DNA of 64,000 bases from Chlorocebus sabaeus. Taxonomy: Eukaryota; Chordata; Mammalia; Primates; Cercopithecidae. The notes beneath the pieces were generated by a model. That model was given only the letters and a program-made list of their open reading frames with translations. It ran no database searches and was not told where the DNA came from. Where the stretch lies: positions 79,632,382 through 79,696,381 of the forward strand of contig NC_132912.1 in NCBI RefSeq assembly GCF_047675955.1, written 5' to 3'. The translations under genes and the position numbers were made by a program. This document shows, one piece after another, positions 47,561 through 59,300 of the stretch (position 1 is the stretch's first letter; each line of letters begins with the position of its first letter).

Positions 47561-48650
47561 GACTCTCTTATGTGTTTTTAAAATCATCTTCAAATAGTGT
47601 CTTAGTGAAATTTATAGTCATTCATATCATTATTTCTTTATGGAGAAGATTTGTGTCCATTAGTTTTAGAAGATATTTTGATACGATACAATGGGATTCT
47701 TATATAATTTGTCATTGATATGTAAACATTTTACTGAAAAAAATGCATAGATTTGGAGCCTTCCATTGTTTTTCTCCTCCTCCTTCTCCTCCTTGCTTTT
47801 CCCTGCTCCTTCCTGTTTTTTGTAGTGGGAACGTTTTGTTCTATTAAATCACACTATGCTCCTTAGTTCTTCAGGAACACATACCATATTAATCCATTTT
47901 CACATGGCTGATAAAGACATATCCAAGACTGAGTAGTTTGTAGAGAAAAAGAGGTTTAATGGACTCACGTTCCATGGGGCTGAGGAGGCCACACTATCAT
48001 GGTAGAAGGTGAAAGGCAGACAAGGAAAAAAATGAGATCAAAGTGAAAGCAGAAACTCTTTACAAAAACATCAGATCTTGATCAACTCACTATCCCAAGA
48101 ACAGTATGGGGTAAACCACCCCTCATGATTCAGTTATTTCCTACTGGGTCCCTCCCACAACATGTGGGAATTAGGGGATCTACAATTCAAGATGAGATTT
48201 GGATGAAGATTTAGATGCGACCATATCGCATACTATTCAAGAGATTGCATTTTGACAGTCAGTCTCTTTATTGTCTTTGGTCAATCATCAGTAAAGACAA
48301 AGAAAGATTGTCTTAACGTCTGTATTTAGAGAGAGCTTCTTATGCTTGACCTGTACCTCACTAATTAATTTTACAACATTTTCAAGTCTACTATGTACTG
48401 TTGCCAGCATGGCTTTCAATTTGGTGACCTTATATTTCATTTGTACGTGGTCTTTCTTTATCTCGTCCCATTACCTACTTATAATTTCATCTACTATTAG
48501 TTTATAAATGTATATTATCTTCTTTTACATGATTAAGTTCATGAATCTGATTTTTGAAGTTTTTATTCTGCTGTTTTATATAGCACATTTATCTAAGTGG
48601 AAGACCTTTCTTCTGTGCCTTTAGGTAATTGCTTGTACACATCTATGCTT
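47561..48650 (-). repeat. Old L1/HAL1-like sequence with an LTR insertion
   Basis: T-rich antisense sequence resembling old L1/HAL1 on both sides of the LTR at 47885. Assignment is weak. Confidence 0.4.
47885..48228 (-). mobile_element. Solo LTR of THE1/MST type (ERVL-MaLR)
   Basis: ATTAATCCATTTTCACATGGCTGATAAAGAC ... TCCCTCCCACAACATGTGGGAATTAGGGG ... CAAGATGAGATTTGGATG ... CCATATC is an antisense THE1/MST LTR. Confidence 0.92.
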
Positions 48651-50600
48651 CAGTGTTTTTAATAGGTCATGTGTTGAATGGTCTCTGTTTACACTATCCA
48701 TACACAAAAGGATTCACAAAGGCCAAGGACTGAAGCATATTCCAAATGCTTGGATAACCATAGGCTCTGCCAAAGATCAAGGTAGGGCTGTCTCATAGCA
48801 TTCCAGGAAATCACCCAGTTCCAGAGCAGACAAGCAAAGGAACTCAATATAATATGAGCTAAGAGAACCTTTGAGGGTGAATGAATTAAGGACAACAGTG
48901 AGGAATGTGACCATGGAAGTTACACTAATGTTCAGTCTTAAGAGGCAGCACCCCCTCACCTGACTCCCTCTTGCATTAACCCCACAAGATCAATCAGTTC
49001 TGTCATAGGGTCAAAACTGAAAGGGTCTGGTTGAGTGGGCTGGAGGAAGCAAAAGCAGAACAGAGAGCATCTTTTTCCATACTTTGTTCTCTCTACCTGG
49101 TCCATCCTCAGCAAGGGACAGTCAGCAGGGTTACTCCATGCTGATAGCAGCAGGCTGGTTTCCTACTGGAGCCACTAGGAAACCTTCTTCCTCCACCCTT
49201 CTTTCTTCACCGTTGTCCCAAGTCAGTGTGACTCTCATTACTCCAGATAATGGGCATCTGTGGTGAAAAATGTTTGCCTACTTCCTGGGCCAGTTCTTTT
49301 CCTTGTGGACATGGCAGTCTGCTGGTCATCAGTGACGTTCTCACTTGGCTCCATGGAAGTGAATTTGGCAGAAATCCTTCAAGTTTCTGGTACGTGGTTC
49401 CTTTTTACCATTAATTTCTGGTACTGTTGTAGAGGCTGCTATCTGTACAGACTAAGGCTACTTGCAGTGAGATGATGGTAGAGGAGGGTTCAAGTCATCA
49501 GTGCCTTCATTGCCATCTTGTCTTGAAGTACAGCTAATTGCATTATGTGATGTGGCTCTTTTGGGCTTAGTCTGAACTCCTTTATTCAAGACTCACTTTC
49601 ATGTTAGTGATAAATCATTATCCATATGTAATGGGTACATGTGCCTCTCTTTTTCCTTTCTTTTCCAGCCAAGTGGTGACTCACCAAAAAAAGTTGAGAA
49701 TCCCTTGAATTAGGATATTTAAGTCTAAAAGTGGATGAGAACTTTATGAGACTCTTATATGTAAATATTATTAAGATTTATAAATCGACTCTAGAAACTA
49801 GAACAAAATAAACAAGCACTCATTTGTTTTTCTAAATCCAGTCCAATCCTAAGGACCTCCTGTCTGCACATATTGGGACTCTCCCCCCCGCCACCACCTT
49901 CCCATTTGGTGAAAGGGTGTGGTCCTTGGTCTCTGGTGGTTCCCGTGGTTACTGATGCACTTCCTGTCAGGAAGCAATGGTTGGTGCAATGCCATCTGTC
50001 AAACACTGCTCTTCTGATGGGCCACACAGATGTCCCTCGAGGTGTTCCTCTCACCAACTGCAGGCTTAGCCACACACTGCTGCTTTCGAGGCCACAGAAC
50101 TTAATGATCAGTCACCAGAGATAGCTGTGTGCAAGTTCTCTGCCAGCCCCAGGTGGAAGGTTTTCTAAGAAAGGTGGAGTGGCTGTATTTTTATATTCAA
50201 TTCAACAAACGTTTATTGAAAGCTACCTATAGGCCAGGCACTGTGACAAGATTTGAGGATGAATCACAATTTCTGTTGCCAAAAATGTATAATCTCGGTG
50301 GGGTAGAAGTGGAATGCATATAAACATAATAATCAGTATTACAAATCAGAATTTGATAAACCCCCTTAGAGACTGTGCGAAGGAAGGATGTTTGCAGTGT
50401 GTCTTCTTCCAAAATGTAACTTGAATCTGTACTTGGCTGCATCTCTGCTGATTCTGCCCTGTTGGAGGCACCATCCTTTCTCTCCTGGAGAACTTAGGGT
50501 TTCCTCACCATTCCTCTGCCATTGCACCCCTGCCGACATGACGTGTTCTCTGTACATACAGCAGTCTCAGTGATACTGGTAATTCCTTTAAAAAGCAAAT
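48651..50600 (+). other. Intron 1, nothing firmly recognised
   Basis: No gene seen. 48950-49500 has a repeat-like feel (possible old LTR) but I cannot name it. A small antisense MIR-like piece (TTTATTGAAAGCTACCTATAGGCCAGGCACTGTG) is at about 50200-50255. Confidence 0.4.
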
Positions 50601-50603
50601 CAG

Positions 50604-50898
50604 GGTTGTGTATGGTGGCTCATGCCAGTAATCCCAGCACTTTAGGAAGCCAAGGAGGGAGGATCACCTGAGATCAAGAGTTCAAGACCAGCCTGGCCAA
50701 CATGGTGAAACTCCATCTCCACAAAAATACAAAAATTAGCCAGGCATGATGGTGGCTATCAGTAATCCCAGCTACTCAGGAGGCTGAGGCAGCGAATCAC
50801 TTGAACCCAGGAGGCAGAGGTTGCAGTGAGCTCTCACGCGATTGCACTCCAGCTTGGGCAACAAAGCGAGACACTGGCTCATAAAAAAACAAAAAAAA
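50604..50898 (+). mobile_element. AluS-type SINE, first of a tandem pair
   Basis: GGTTGTGTATGGTGGCTCATGCC ... GCACTCCAGCTTGGGCAACAAAGCGAG with an A-rich tail. GCAAATCAG precedes it (50595) and follows it (50899). Confidence 0.92.
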
Positions 50899-50907
50899 GC
50901 AAATCAG

Positions 50908-51213
50908 GCCTGTAATCCCAGCACTTTGGGAGGCCAAGGTGAGAGGATAGCTTGAGCTCAGAAGTTCAAGACCACCCTGGATAGCATAGTGAGACCCCCA
51001 TCCCTACCAAAAATACAAAAAATTAGCCGGGCATGGTGGCACATGCCTGTAGTCCCAGCTACTCAAGAGGCTGAGGTGAGAGGACGGCCTGAGCCCAGGA
51101 GATGGAGGTGGGGGTTGCAGTGAGCTGAGATTGTGCCACTATACTCTAGCCTGGGTGACAGAGCAAGCCTCAACTTAAAACAAAACAAAACAAAACTTTA
51201 AAAAAAAAAAAAG
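50908..51213 (+). mobile_element. Alu SINE, second of a tandem pair, 5'-truncated
   Basis: Begins at GCCTGTAATCCCAGCAC, missing about the first 20 nt, and ends in (AAAAC)n and poly(A). GCAAATCAG flanks it at 50899-50907 and 51214-51222. Confidence 0.93.
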
Positions 51214-51216
51214 GCA

Positions 51217-51665
51217 AATCAGAACCTACCACACTTCTGCTTAAATACTGCAGTGGCTTCTCACTACATTTAGAATAAGATCCAAACTCCTGACTATGGC
51301 CTGAAAGGCTGAGTATGATCTATCCCCACCTACCTTTCTAACCTTCCCGCTTCCCCACTTCCTCTCTCTCAAGCTCTCCAGGCCTGTTTCCTCTCCCGTC
51401 TCTTGACTGGGCCCTTCTCATTCTCCAGACGGCCCGAATGAGGCCTCTTCAGAGAGGTCAGCCAGTCTGCGCCTTCAGGCTTCCCATCCATTATTTTTTC
51501 TCAACATCCTTTGGTTTTTTTCAAGGAACCCCTCAAATTTGTGATGATGTATTTATCTGTTTAGTTGTTTCTTTCCACCTGACTGCGAACCACCCCCGGC
51601 TTGCTTTTCACTGTATACCTATAGGCCTGGCACTCATTCAGGGCTTAGCATATAATTTTTAAATT
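51217..51665 (+). repeat. L2 LINE 3' region
   Basis: CTTCTGCTTAAATACTGCAGTGGCTTCTCACTACATTTAGAATAAGATCCAAACTCC ... GCCTGGCACTCATTCAGGGCTTAGCATATAA fits the L2 3' part, with a gap in the middle. Confidence 0.8.
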
Positions 51666-52795
51666 AAGACTGCCTTAGTCCCACAGGTGGAGAACGATTT
51701 CAGCAGGTGAGTTAAGGGCACGAGGAAAGGGCCTTTGAGCAGAAGTAATGACATAGGCAAATTGTCAAAGGAGAGGTTCCCTGGTGTATTTGTAGAAGAA
51801 AGTAGACCCGTGTGTCTGAACCCAGCACAGTTCACTTATGATGGTTTTGAAATCTGCCCTGGAATTTTCATGCATCTTTTAAATTTTTGGTTTAGTTTTT
51901 CAAAAAATAAATGCAGTCTTTATTTTTTCAATGAAGGCAATGTTTATTAAGAACAGTACATAAGGTAGGAAAGAAGGTTGGTTTCTAATCTTGGTTCATC
52001 TCCCCAACTGACCTTGAGTTTTAAAAACATAGAGAGCACGCTCTTGTGTGGGTCTCCACTGTCATAGAGCCCTGGTGAGAATCATGAGCAGATGTAGCAA
52101 AAAGTACTTCTTTCATGTCAGCAGGTGGTTTTGTAGTATTTGCATCCATAGACTTCTATGCAGCATCCTTTCTGTTACTTACTCTTTTCTTTTTTAATCA
52201 AAACAGTCCATTGAAAAAATAATATTGATTACAACAATGAAATCTGTTGATTTAAATGGTGGAACACAATGTTATCCTGGAGATATAATTCTGTGAAGTT
52301 TTGATTTAGGAAAAGTCCAACCCAGCCCTTGCATCTCTTTCCCAGCTCTGGATCCATTCTTTATTCCAGCTGAGATGTTTATTTTATGTATGAAACAGCT
52401 CCCATCTACCTACGACTGCTGATTAAAAGCTCAGAATAATGAAATCTGCACCGTCGAAACTTGACTGTTGGCTATAGTTATTATGCAACTCTTAACATTT
52501 TTCTTTTGTTCCTGTCAATAAAATAAAATTCTCAGTTTTTTATTTCAGAGCTAACTCTTCAAATACACTAAAATTTGTTGCACTAGTATTTTCTAATGGC
52601 TGAGCTAAATTATTTCTTAAAGTTAAGATTATATGCTTTTGGGAGGAATAAGAAAATGTAGTGTCTGTGCAATAGCATCATTCAGACTGTCTGTGAACAG
52701 CTAAATGGAGATAAGAGTACAAAGGTCACTCCATGGGCCTTCAAGTTTTGTTTTTAAGCAGACTGCTCACCATGCCTTGATAGAAATAGCATATA
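51666..52795 (+). other. Intron 1, nothing recognised
   Basis: AT-rich sequence without a recognisable feature. Confidence 0.45.
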
Positions 52796-53104
52796 GGGCC
52801 AGGCGTGGTGGCTCATGCCTGTAATCCCAACACTTTGGGAGGCCGAGGCGGGCGAATCACCTGAGGTCAGGGAGTTTAAGTCCTGACCAACGTGGAGAAA
52901 CTCCATCTCTACTAAAAATAAAAAATTAGTCAGGCATGGTGGCAGATGCCTGTAATCCCAGCTACTCGGGAGGCTGAGGCAGAATTGCCTGAATCTGGGA
53001 GGCAGAGGTTTGTGTGGTGAGCTGAGATTGTGCCATTGCACTCCAGTCTGACAACAAGAGTGCAACTCTATCTCCAAAAAAAAAAAAGAAAGAAAGAAAA
53101 AGAA
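52796..53104 (+). mobile_element. AluS-type SINE with TSD
   Basis: GGGCCAGGCGTGGTGGCTCATGCC ... CACTCCAGTCTGACAACAAGAG with an (AAAG)n tail. AGAAATAGCA(A)ATA flanks it at 52782-52795 and near 53106-53120. Confidence 0.92.
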
Positions 53105-53981
53105 AAGAAATAGCAAATATAACGAGAGACATAGCGTAAATGATAAGATGCAGCATATCCGAATGCCTGGATGATTTGCAGCAATTAGGAGACACCTAGT
53201 GGGGTTTCTTAGGCAAATGATAACTCTTTTCCTACCCACTCATCTTGATTTCTGAGTTTCTTATGTTAGAGGAGTCTTGCACACTTGCCTGAAATCAGTT
53301 AGTGGCCCTACACTGAAGTGCGCCTATCTGAGCAAACAAGTACTTCAGCCACAGTGCCCTGAGTTATTGAGTTATGGGGGCAGAACTCTAGAGGTCTTCT
53401 AGGTGTCTTGTAAATGAGGGAGCGGGCATGCACCGAACTTCCTGGGAGTCTGTTTCATAAGAGAGGGACAGAACATCATGAAGGTCATCAAGGCAAAGAC
53501 TGAAGGTTGGGTTGAGGTACCACCAAAGAGAGGGAAATGATGTGAAGAGAAGACCAGAACAACTAAGGTCACATTTGGCTCTGTCCCTATTTTTCCAATG
53601 GGTGGCCCTCAGAGAGAGTCACCATTAAATGAGGGGACCTTTGGACCAGAGGGGTAGTCAAGAAAGGCTTTGCAGTAAAAGGGTGTTGTATAAGCATATG
53701 TTCCAAGCACTTTAGCAAATAGCTGTACCCCACAAACACTTGATGATTTATTAAGTATATGAAAGGGGCATTTTGAAGGTATAACCAACACACACACATG
53801 CACACAAATTCACAAGCTACCATTCCATGATTTGTTAATACAGGAAAAAAATGTGTGTATGGATCTGTGTACATTTGTTTTTGTTTGTCGTTGCTTCTCC
53901 TAGAACTCTTTATTGATGCAGAGAAAAAAATAGTTTATGAGGCAGAGGATTGTTAGGAAACCTTTCCAGAGGAGGTGATCT

Positions 53982-54070
53982 CTGAGTAAGGTTTTAAGGA
54001 ATGACTAGAATTTGCAAGACAGACAAGGAATGGAAGAGGGTTGGCAAGAGGGAGTAGTGTGTCTATAGGC
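53982..54070 (+). repeat. Direct repeat, left copy
   Basis: CTGAGTAAGGTTTTAAGGAATGACTAGAATTTGCAAGACAGACAAGGAATGGAAGAGGGTTGGCAAG matches 54513-54602, about 85% identical by eye, in the same orientation across the LTR. Confidence 0.8.
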
Positions 54071-54080
54071 ACTGAGATAG

Positions 54081-54446
54081 TGCTACAGGGTGAATGTCTG
54101 TATCCTCCCACAATTCATATGTTGAAGCCCTAACCCCCAATGTGATTGTATTAAGAGGTGGGGTGTTGGAGAGGTAATTAGGTTTGGATAAAGCCATGAG
54201 GGTGGAGATTAGTGTCCTTTTAGGAAGAGGAAGAGACACCAGAGCTTTCTGTCTCTGCCTGTCATGTGAGGACATCACAAGAAGACAGCTGCCTACAAGC
54301 CAGGAAGAGAACCCTCACCAGAACCTAGCCACACCAGCAGTCTGCTCTCAGACTTCCGGCCTCCAGAACTGTGAGAAATGAATTTCTGTTGGCTAAGCCA
54401 CCTAGTCTTTGGTATTTTGTTATGGCAGCTGAAGCTGACTAAGGGG
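54081..54446 (+). mobile_element. MLT1-type LTR (ERVL-MaLR)
   Basis: TGCTACAGGGTGAATGTCTGTATCCTCCCACAATTCATATGTTGAAGCCC ... CCTCCAGAACTGTGAGAAATGAATTTCTGTTGGCTAAGCCACC ... TTATGGCAGCTGAAGCTGACTAAG. A near complete solo LTR. Confidence 0.9.
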
Positions 54447-54512
54447 GTAGTTAGAAAAGCTTTTTAGAGGGTATTAGGAAGGCTTTTGTGACAGGGCTGC
54501 CACAGTAGGATA

Positions 54513-54602
54513 TCTGAATAAGGTTTTAAAGAATGAATAGAATTTGCCAGGCATACAAGGAATGGAGGAGAGTTGGCAAGAAGGAAACGTGTGTATAAAG
54601 GT
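54513..54602 (+). repeat. Direct repeat, right copy
   Basis: Partner of 53982-54070. The phrase resembles a common old mammalian repeat, so two independent copies of one family are possible. Confidence 0.8.
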
Positions 54603-54654
54603 AACAAAAAACATTTAGAATTTGAGAAAGTCATTTTGTGTGGCTGAAGTGTGC

Positions 54655-55150
54655 TACGTTAGTTTCTTATTGCTGCTGTAACAAACTATCAAAACTGAGG
54701 AGCATAAAACAAAATGTATTTTCTTATAGTTCTGAAAATCAAAGGTCTGTCATGGGTCTCACTGAGCTTGAAGTGTTGGCAGGCTGTGTTACTTTGGGGG
54801 GCCTAGGGGAGAATCTGTTGCCTTACCTTTTCTAGCTTCTGTGGATCACATACATTACCTGGCTTGCAACCCCTTCCTTCATCTTCAAAGCCAGCAGTAT
54901 AGCATCTTCATGTTTCCCTCTGACTCTGACTTCCTGCCTACCTCTTCCTCATTTAAAGGACCACTGTGATTGTGTTGCACCCACATAGATAGTCCAGGAT
55001 AATCTGCTTATATTAAGGTCAGCTGACTAGCAACCTTAATTTCATCTGCAACCCTATTCCCTCATGCCATGCAATGGAACATATTCACAGATTTCGCGGA
55101 TTCCATGGACATATTCAGGGAGGCCATTATTCTGCATACCACATATACAA
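54655..55150 (-). mobile_element. MLT1-like LTR, antisense
   Basis: GTTAGTTTCTTATTGCTGCTGTAACAAACTATC ... TCTGAAAATCAAAGGTCTG ... CATCTGCAACCCTATTCC matches the pattern of antisense MLT1-type LTRs. Confidence 0.65.
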
Positions 55151-55309
55151 TGCAAGACATTGAGGGTGACCATAAAGAGTAAAGATGGCATGACCCATCA
55201 ACCCTAGGTGGAAAAGATCATCCATTCAAAAGGGACTATCATCTGACATTTAAAAATAAATAGAGGAGTGAAGGTACTGGAGATTTTCATAAGGTATAAT
55301 GAGTGTGTT

Positions 55310-55800
55310 TCTGTTGACTATAGGTTCATAAACCCAAAACTTGGTGGCTTAAAACAGTAATGATTTATGATTTCTCAAGATTCTGAGGGTTGGCTGGTGA
55401 TTCCACTGCTGGTTTCACCTGGGCTCATTCATAAACTGCATTCAGCTGTAGGGTTGGCCGAGCTGGAAGGTCCAAGATGGCTTTGCATTATCTGGCACGT
55501 AGTGACAGCCATTGGCAGGGCTGCCTCAGTGGTTTTCAATGTGAATTCTCATCCCCTGCTGGGCTAGGCCAGTTTCCTTACATGGCGGGCTTGTGGCAGC
55601 ATTCCAACAGCAAGAAGGTAGAACTGCAGGGTCTCTGGAGACCTAGACTCTAGACCTCACACAGCATCACCTCCACTGCATGCTTTTGGGCCAAGCAGTC
55701 AGAAGCTTAGCATTAATTCGAGGAAGGGAAATAGATTTCACCTCCTGATGGGAGTTGCTGCCGTGGCCTTATTTCATCCAGCACAGGCTGTACAGGTAGG
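55310..55800. repeat. Old interspersed repeat, family not assigned
   Basis: CATAAACCCAAAACTTGGTGGCTTAAAACAGTAATGATTTATGATTTCTCAAGATTCTGAGGGTTGGCTGG ... CTGGAAGGTCCAAGATGGC is a phrase I know from a widespread old mammalian repeat (LTR-like), but I am unsure of its name. Confidence 0.6.
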
Positions 55801-57339
55801 AGTTTTTGTTCTGAGAGTGGAATTTTGAAATTTGGGATTTCAGAAGTAAAATGTTTCTGGATGACAACAATATCCAGCACGTGTCCAAAAGGAGATGGAT
55901 GGCTCAAGTAGAATGTGGCACTGGCACTGAAGGAGAGAAGAAATGGTGAGGCTAGGATTTGGGCTGCACCATCCTGTAGGCCCAAGAACACTGTGTGGGC
56001 AGGGAGTGTGGAGGAGTGACATGAAGTCCAGGAGATGACAGCAATAATAGCGGGCAGGTATGAGATGATCAGACCAGATGGGGTGATTCTGTAGACCATG
56101 AAGAGCATGATCACGCTTTTCTAGGTCAGCCTTGTGAGTGGTGGGGACCAGAACTACTCCACCATGCCTTTAACTTCCCCACCTGCACGGTCTTGTTTAT
56201 TTAACAGTTTTTCAAATAAACTTGTCCCTTCTGATTTCTGAATACTGTGCAAGTGGATTCATCAGGTATTGGTGAAAATATGAAATAACGTTCAAGTCAG
56301 TTTTGAGTAAGATGACAGAACTGCCATGGTAGCAGATTACCAGTGTCCATTCTTTCAAGCTTTTCTTTTTTTTTCTACCTTCCTTGTCTCCTCAGGTATG
56401 TATCTAAGTATGAGAGGGTCTCCACATCGATCAGCAGGATTTATAGTGGTAACATTTATTAATAGTGTTAAATGAATAATACTTATTACTCTCATTCTAG
56501 GTAAATAAAAATCAGAAACCAGACAGTCATTATCCAGATGGTCCTAAGAGTACACACAACCATCAGCATCAGAATGCTAGATATGAATAAATTAGAGCCT
56601 GTAACAAGTGGAGAAGGATAAAATTGCATATTTTTATAATTACTACCATAATTTAATGTTTCTGTGTTTATGTGTAACAAATGAACAAATGATTTACAAC
56701 AATGCAACTGTAGCATGAGTTTCCATCCTTAGCTGTGACTTCACATTCTTAAAATGCTTTTTAGAATACCACAAGAGATATTTTTATTCCAAATAAAAGA
56801 TTTTCAGTATTTGGAAATTCAGTGAATGCTTCCTGGAAATTCCATATCTGCAGCAAGTGATCTGGGCCATGAATATTTAACTCTGCCCGGCCTTTTATTT
56901 TCCCTTACATATTATCCATTTTGCACAAGGGTCAGCACCTTTGGCAGTCACTTTGGTCTCGAGCAGACTGTTAGGGATTAGAGGACCCACGGATGTTATT
57001 CTCACCTTTGACACAGAAATTCTTCTTAGGACTACTCATTAAATGTATCTAAAAATAAGTGAAGTAATGATAGTTTTTGTAATCATAGCCTTAATACGAA
57101 ACTAGAAGGGCTTCTGTTACTCTCGAAGTCATCTTCAGTGAAAGCGACATAGCCATTTCATCAGTGCTGCTATGATTCAACTTATTTGGGGGATTCCTTC
57201 TTGGGGGCTGCTAGCAGGGCTAGTTTGCAAGCCTACCAGAAAATCAATTCTGTATTATTAGTGTCCTATTCTCTGTTTTTACCAAGTCTAAACATTCTCC
57301 CAAATTTTAGGGATTGGCTCTATGTGACATTTATCTATC
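55801..57339 (+). other. Intron 1, nothing firmly recognised
   Basis: A minus-strand open frame of 133 codons (55713-56114) overlaps the preceding repeat and resembles no known protein. No other feature. Confidence 0.4.
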
Positions 57340-57341
57340 AA

Positions 57342-57372
<31 letters not shown>

Positions 57373-57374
57373 AA
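57340..57374 (+). repeat. (AATA)n microsatellite
   Basis: About eight AATA units. Confidence 0.95.
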
Positions 57375-57879
57375 TTCGCCCTTAAAAGTGTAAGGTTTCC
57401 CACCACTGAGGACATTTAAAGTAATGAACTTCCATTTCCAAAGTTGTGAGACTCCAACTAGAATCTGTTTTTCTGATTCCGGCTACTACCCCATGCTAAT
57501 GTAACCAGAAACTTCTCAAAGGGTGTTAAGTATTACCATTTTTATTCTGGAATTTAGAAATGCCTCAGGCAAGCATTTTTAACACAGCTTTCCGACTCTA
57601 TTATCTTTTCATTAACTGTGACCTCTTCCCCGCCCTCTCCACACCCAAAACTTTTTCTGTCTTCTTTGCTTAAGATCAGCTACACCACGTCTTGTTTCTG
57701 TGTTCTTTCATTTTCAGTGAGTTACTGTTTGGTTAATTCTTCCAAGTTGTATCCTTTTTATAGAACTTTGTTATTATTAGGTTTATGAGTTTGCATCTAA
57801 TTGTGACCTTCCACCTGACTCAGTTTTGTCATCTGAATGCATTTGTCTTCAGTATCATGATTATAATTTTTGAAACCAT

Positions 57880-58075
57880 CAGCGTGTCAGATACTGCACT
57901 GAGGACTTAATTCATCAGTTCACATAATCCTCACAACAACCTTAGGAGATGAGTATTATTATGATTCCCACTTAACAGATGAGGAGACTGAGGTTCAGAA
58001 AGTACAAACAACTTGCCCAAAGTCCAATGACTGGAAAAGGGGGGAGCTAGGATTCAAACTCACATCCTTCTAAGG
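57880..58075 (-). repeat. MIR SINE
   Basis: TCAGATACTGCACTGAGGACTTAATTCATCAGTTCACATAATCCTCACAACAACC ... GATGAGGAGACTGAGGTTCAGAAAG ... GCTAGGATTCAAACTC is a nearly complete antisense MIR. Confidence 0.92.
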
Positions 58076-58079
58076 CAAG

Positions 58080-58265
58080 GTTTCACAACCGCAGCCCTGT
58101 AACATTTGGGGCTGGGTAATTCTTTGTTGTGGGACATTGTCCTGTGCATTGCAAAATGTTTAGCAGCAGCATCTCTGATCTTCTACCCACTAGAAGCAGA
58201 ACTCCCTCCACTAACTGACAACCAGACATGTCTCCAGATACTGCAGAGTGTTCCCTGGGATTTGT
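58080..58265. repeat. hAT-type MITE remnant
   Basis: GGTTTCACAACCGCAGCCCTGTAACATTTGGGGCTGGGTAATTCTTTGTTGTGGGACATTGTCCTGTGCATTGCAAAATGTTTAGCAGC belongs to a widespread old DNA-transposon family. Open reading across it is chance. Confidence 0.65.
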
Positions 58266-58539
58266 TTAGGACCCGCCAATCTAACACCAAATTCATGCTT
58301 TTGCTATGTTACACTGTTAGACGGGTAACTAAGAAAACCATAGAAGTTTAAAACTAAATTTGCAAGAAATCAATTTTAGGAGTCACCATGCCTGGTTGAT
58401 CATCAGAATTGGAGATTTTTAAAGACTCCTTTTCCCCACCCAGGATGTTCAGGATAAGTATTTGTCAGGCGGACAGGTATCTGACTGTTTTAAGCCTCTC
58501 CACGGTGTAGGAATTACAGATCCAATCCTAACCTAAGCA

Positions 58540-58740
58540 CACATCTGTTCCTTGAATCACTCTACTCCATTCCTGCCAAATTGTTCTCCAGCCTCAGCTT
58601 TAACACGTCTTGTGATGGCGTTACAGTCGACAGTTCCATACCCTTCACTTTCTGAGACAGCCCATGTTCCAATAGTCGTAACTGTGAAAAATAATTCTTC
58701 TTAATATTCTTTCTCTATATCCCTGTCAATGCCCTTAATC
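58540..58740 (-). repeat. L3/CR1-type LINE fragment
   Basis: CCTTCACTTTCTGAGACAGCCCATGTTCCAATAGTC ... AATTCTTCTTAATATTCTTTC resembles antisense L3/CR1 (CTGAGGCAGCCCATTCCA). Diverged. Confidence 0.45.
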
Positions 58741-58915
58741 TCATGTTATCCAAGTTATTGTTTTTCTCAAATCAGATGAATTAAACAAACACTTGAGTCC
58801 CAATTATGTATTAGGCTTTACTCTGAACAGTTTCTTTACCATAGCCATTAAAATCTTTACTGACTCCTTAAAAATGACTGTCCACCCACTTTTTTCAGTT
58901 TAACAATGGACTTCC

Positions 58916-58966
58916 ATTGCTTGTCAGCCTTTTGACTAAGATCAAGTGTAGTATCTGTTCTTATTA
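58916..58966 (+). pseudogene. RNU2: Truncated U2 snRNA retropseudogene (first ~51 nt)
   Basis: The segment matches the 5' 51 nt of U2 snRNA with about five substitutions, keeping the CTAAGATCAAGTGTAGTATC core that includes the branch-point recognition sequence GTAGTA. Similarity stops abruptly. It is flanked by near-perfect direct repeats, CAATGGACTTCC (58904-58915) and CAATAGACTCCC (58967-58978), which fit target-site duplications. There is no poly(A). It is a dead 3'-truncated copy, since the Sm site and later stems are absent. Confidence 0.88.
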
Positions 58967-59300
58967 CAATAGACTCCCTCAAAAAGGCAATTATAATTAA
59001 TTACAATATTAAACTCATACATGGCTGGCCTTCTACCCAGCTGCTACTGGTAAGCAGTCTGCACCCCGTTTGTGAAGGGTCCTGTCCCTGGGGAGACCAA
59101 GCTGGCAGGTGCTTTTTTTCTTCCTCTTGGCCTCTCATCAGCAACCCTGTTTAAACCTTCTTGGATGATTTCAGGAAGATTCCAAAGTAACTCTCCTGGT
59201 AAAATTATTCTTTGCCATATGTTCCAGATTTCTTGATGAAAACACGGAAGATAATTTTTTTGAATCTTATTATGGGCCCTCTTAAGAATATCTTTTTTGT

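Noticed and set aside
52754..53239. A 161-codon minus-strand open frame
   Set aside because: It is the antisense reading of a full-length Alu plus flanks.
55713..56114. A 133-codon minus-strand frame
   Set aside because: It starts within an old repeat, lacks any recognisable domain and has no splice or poly(A) context.
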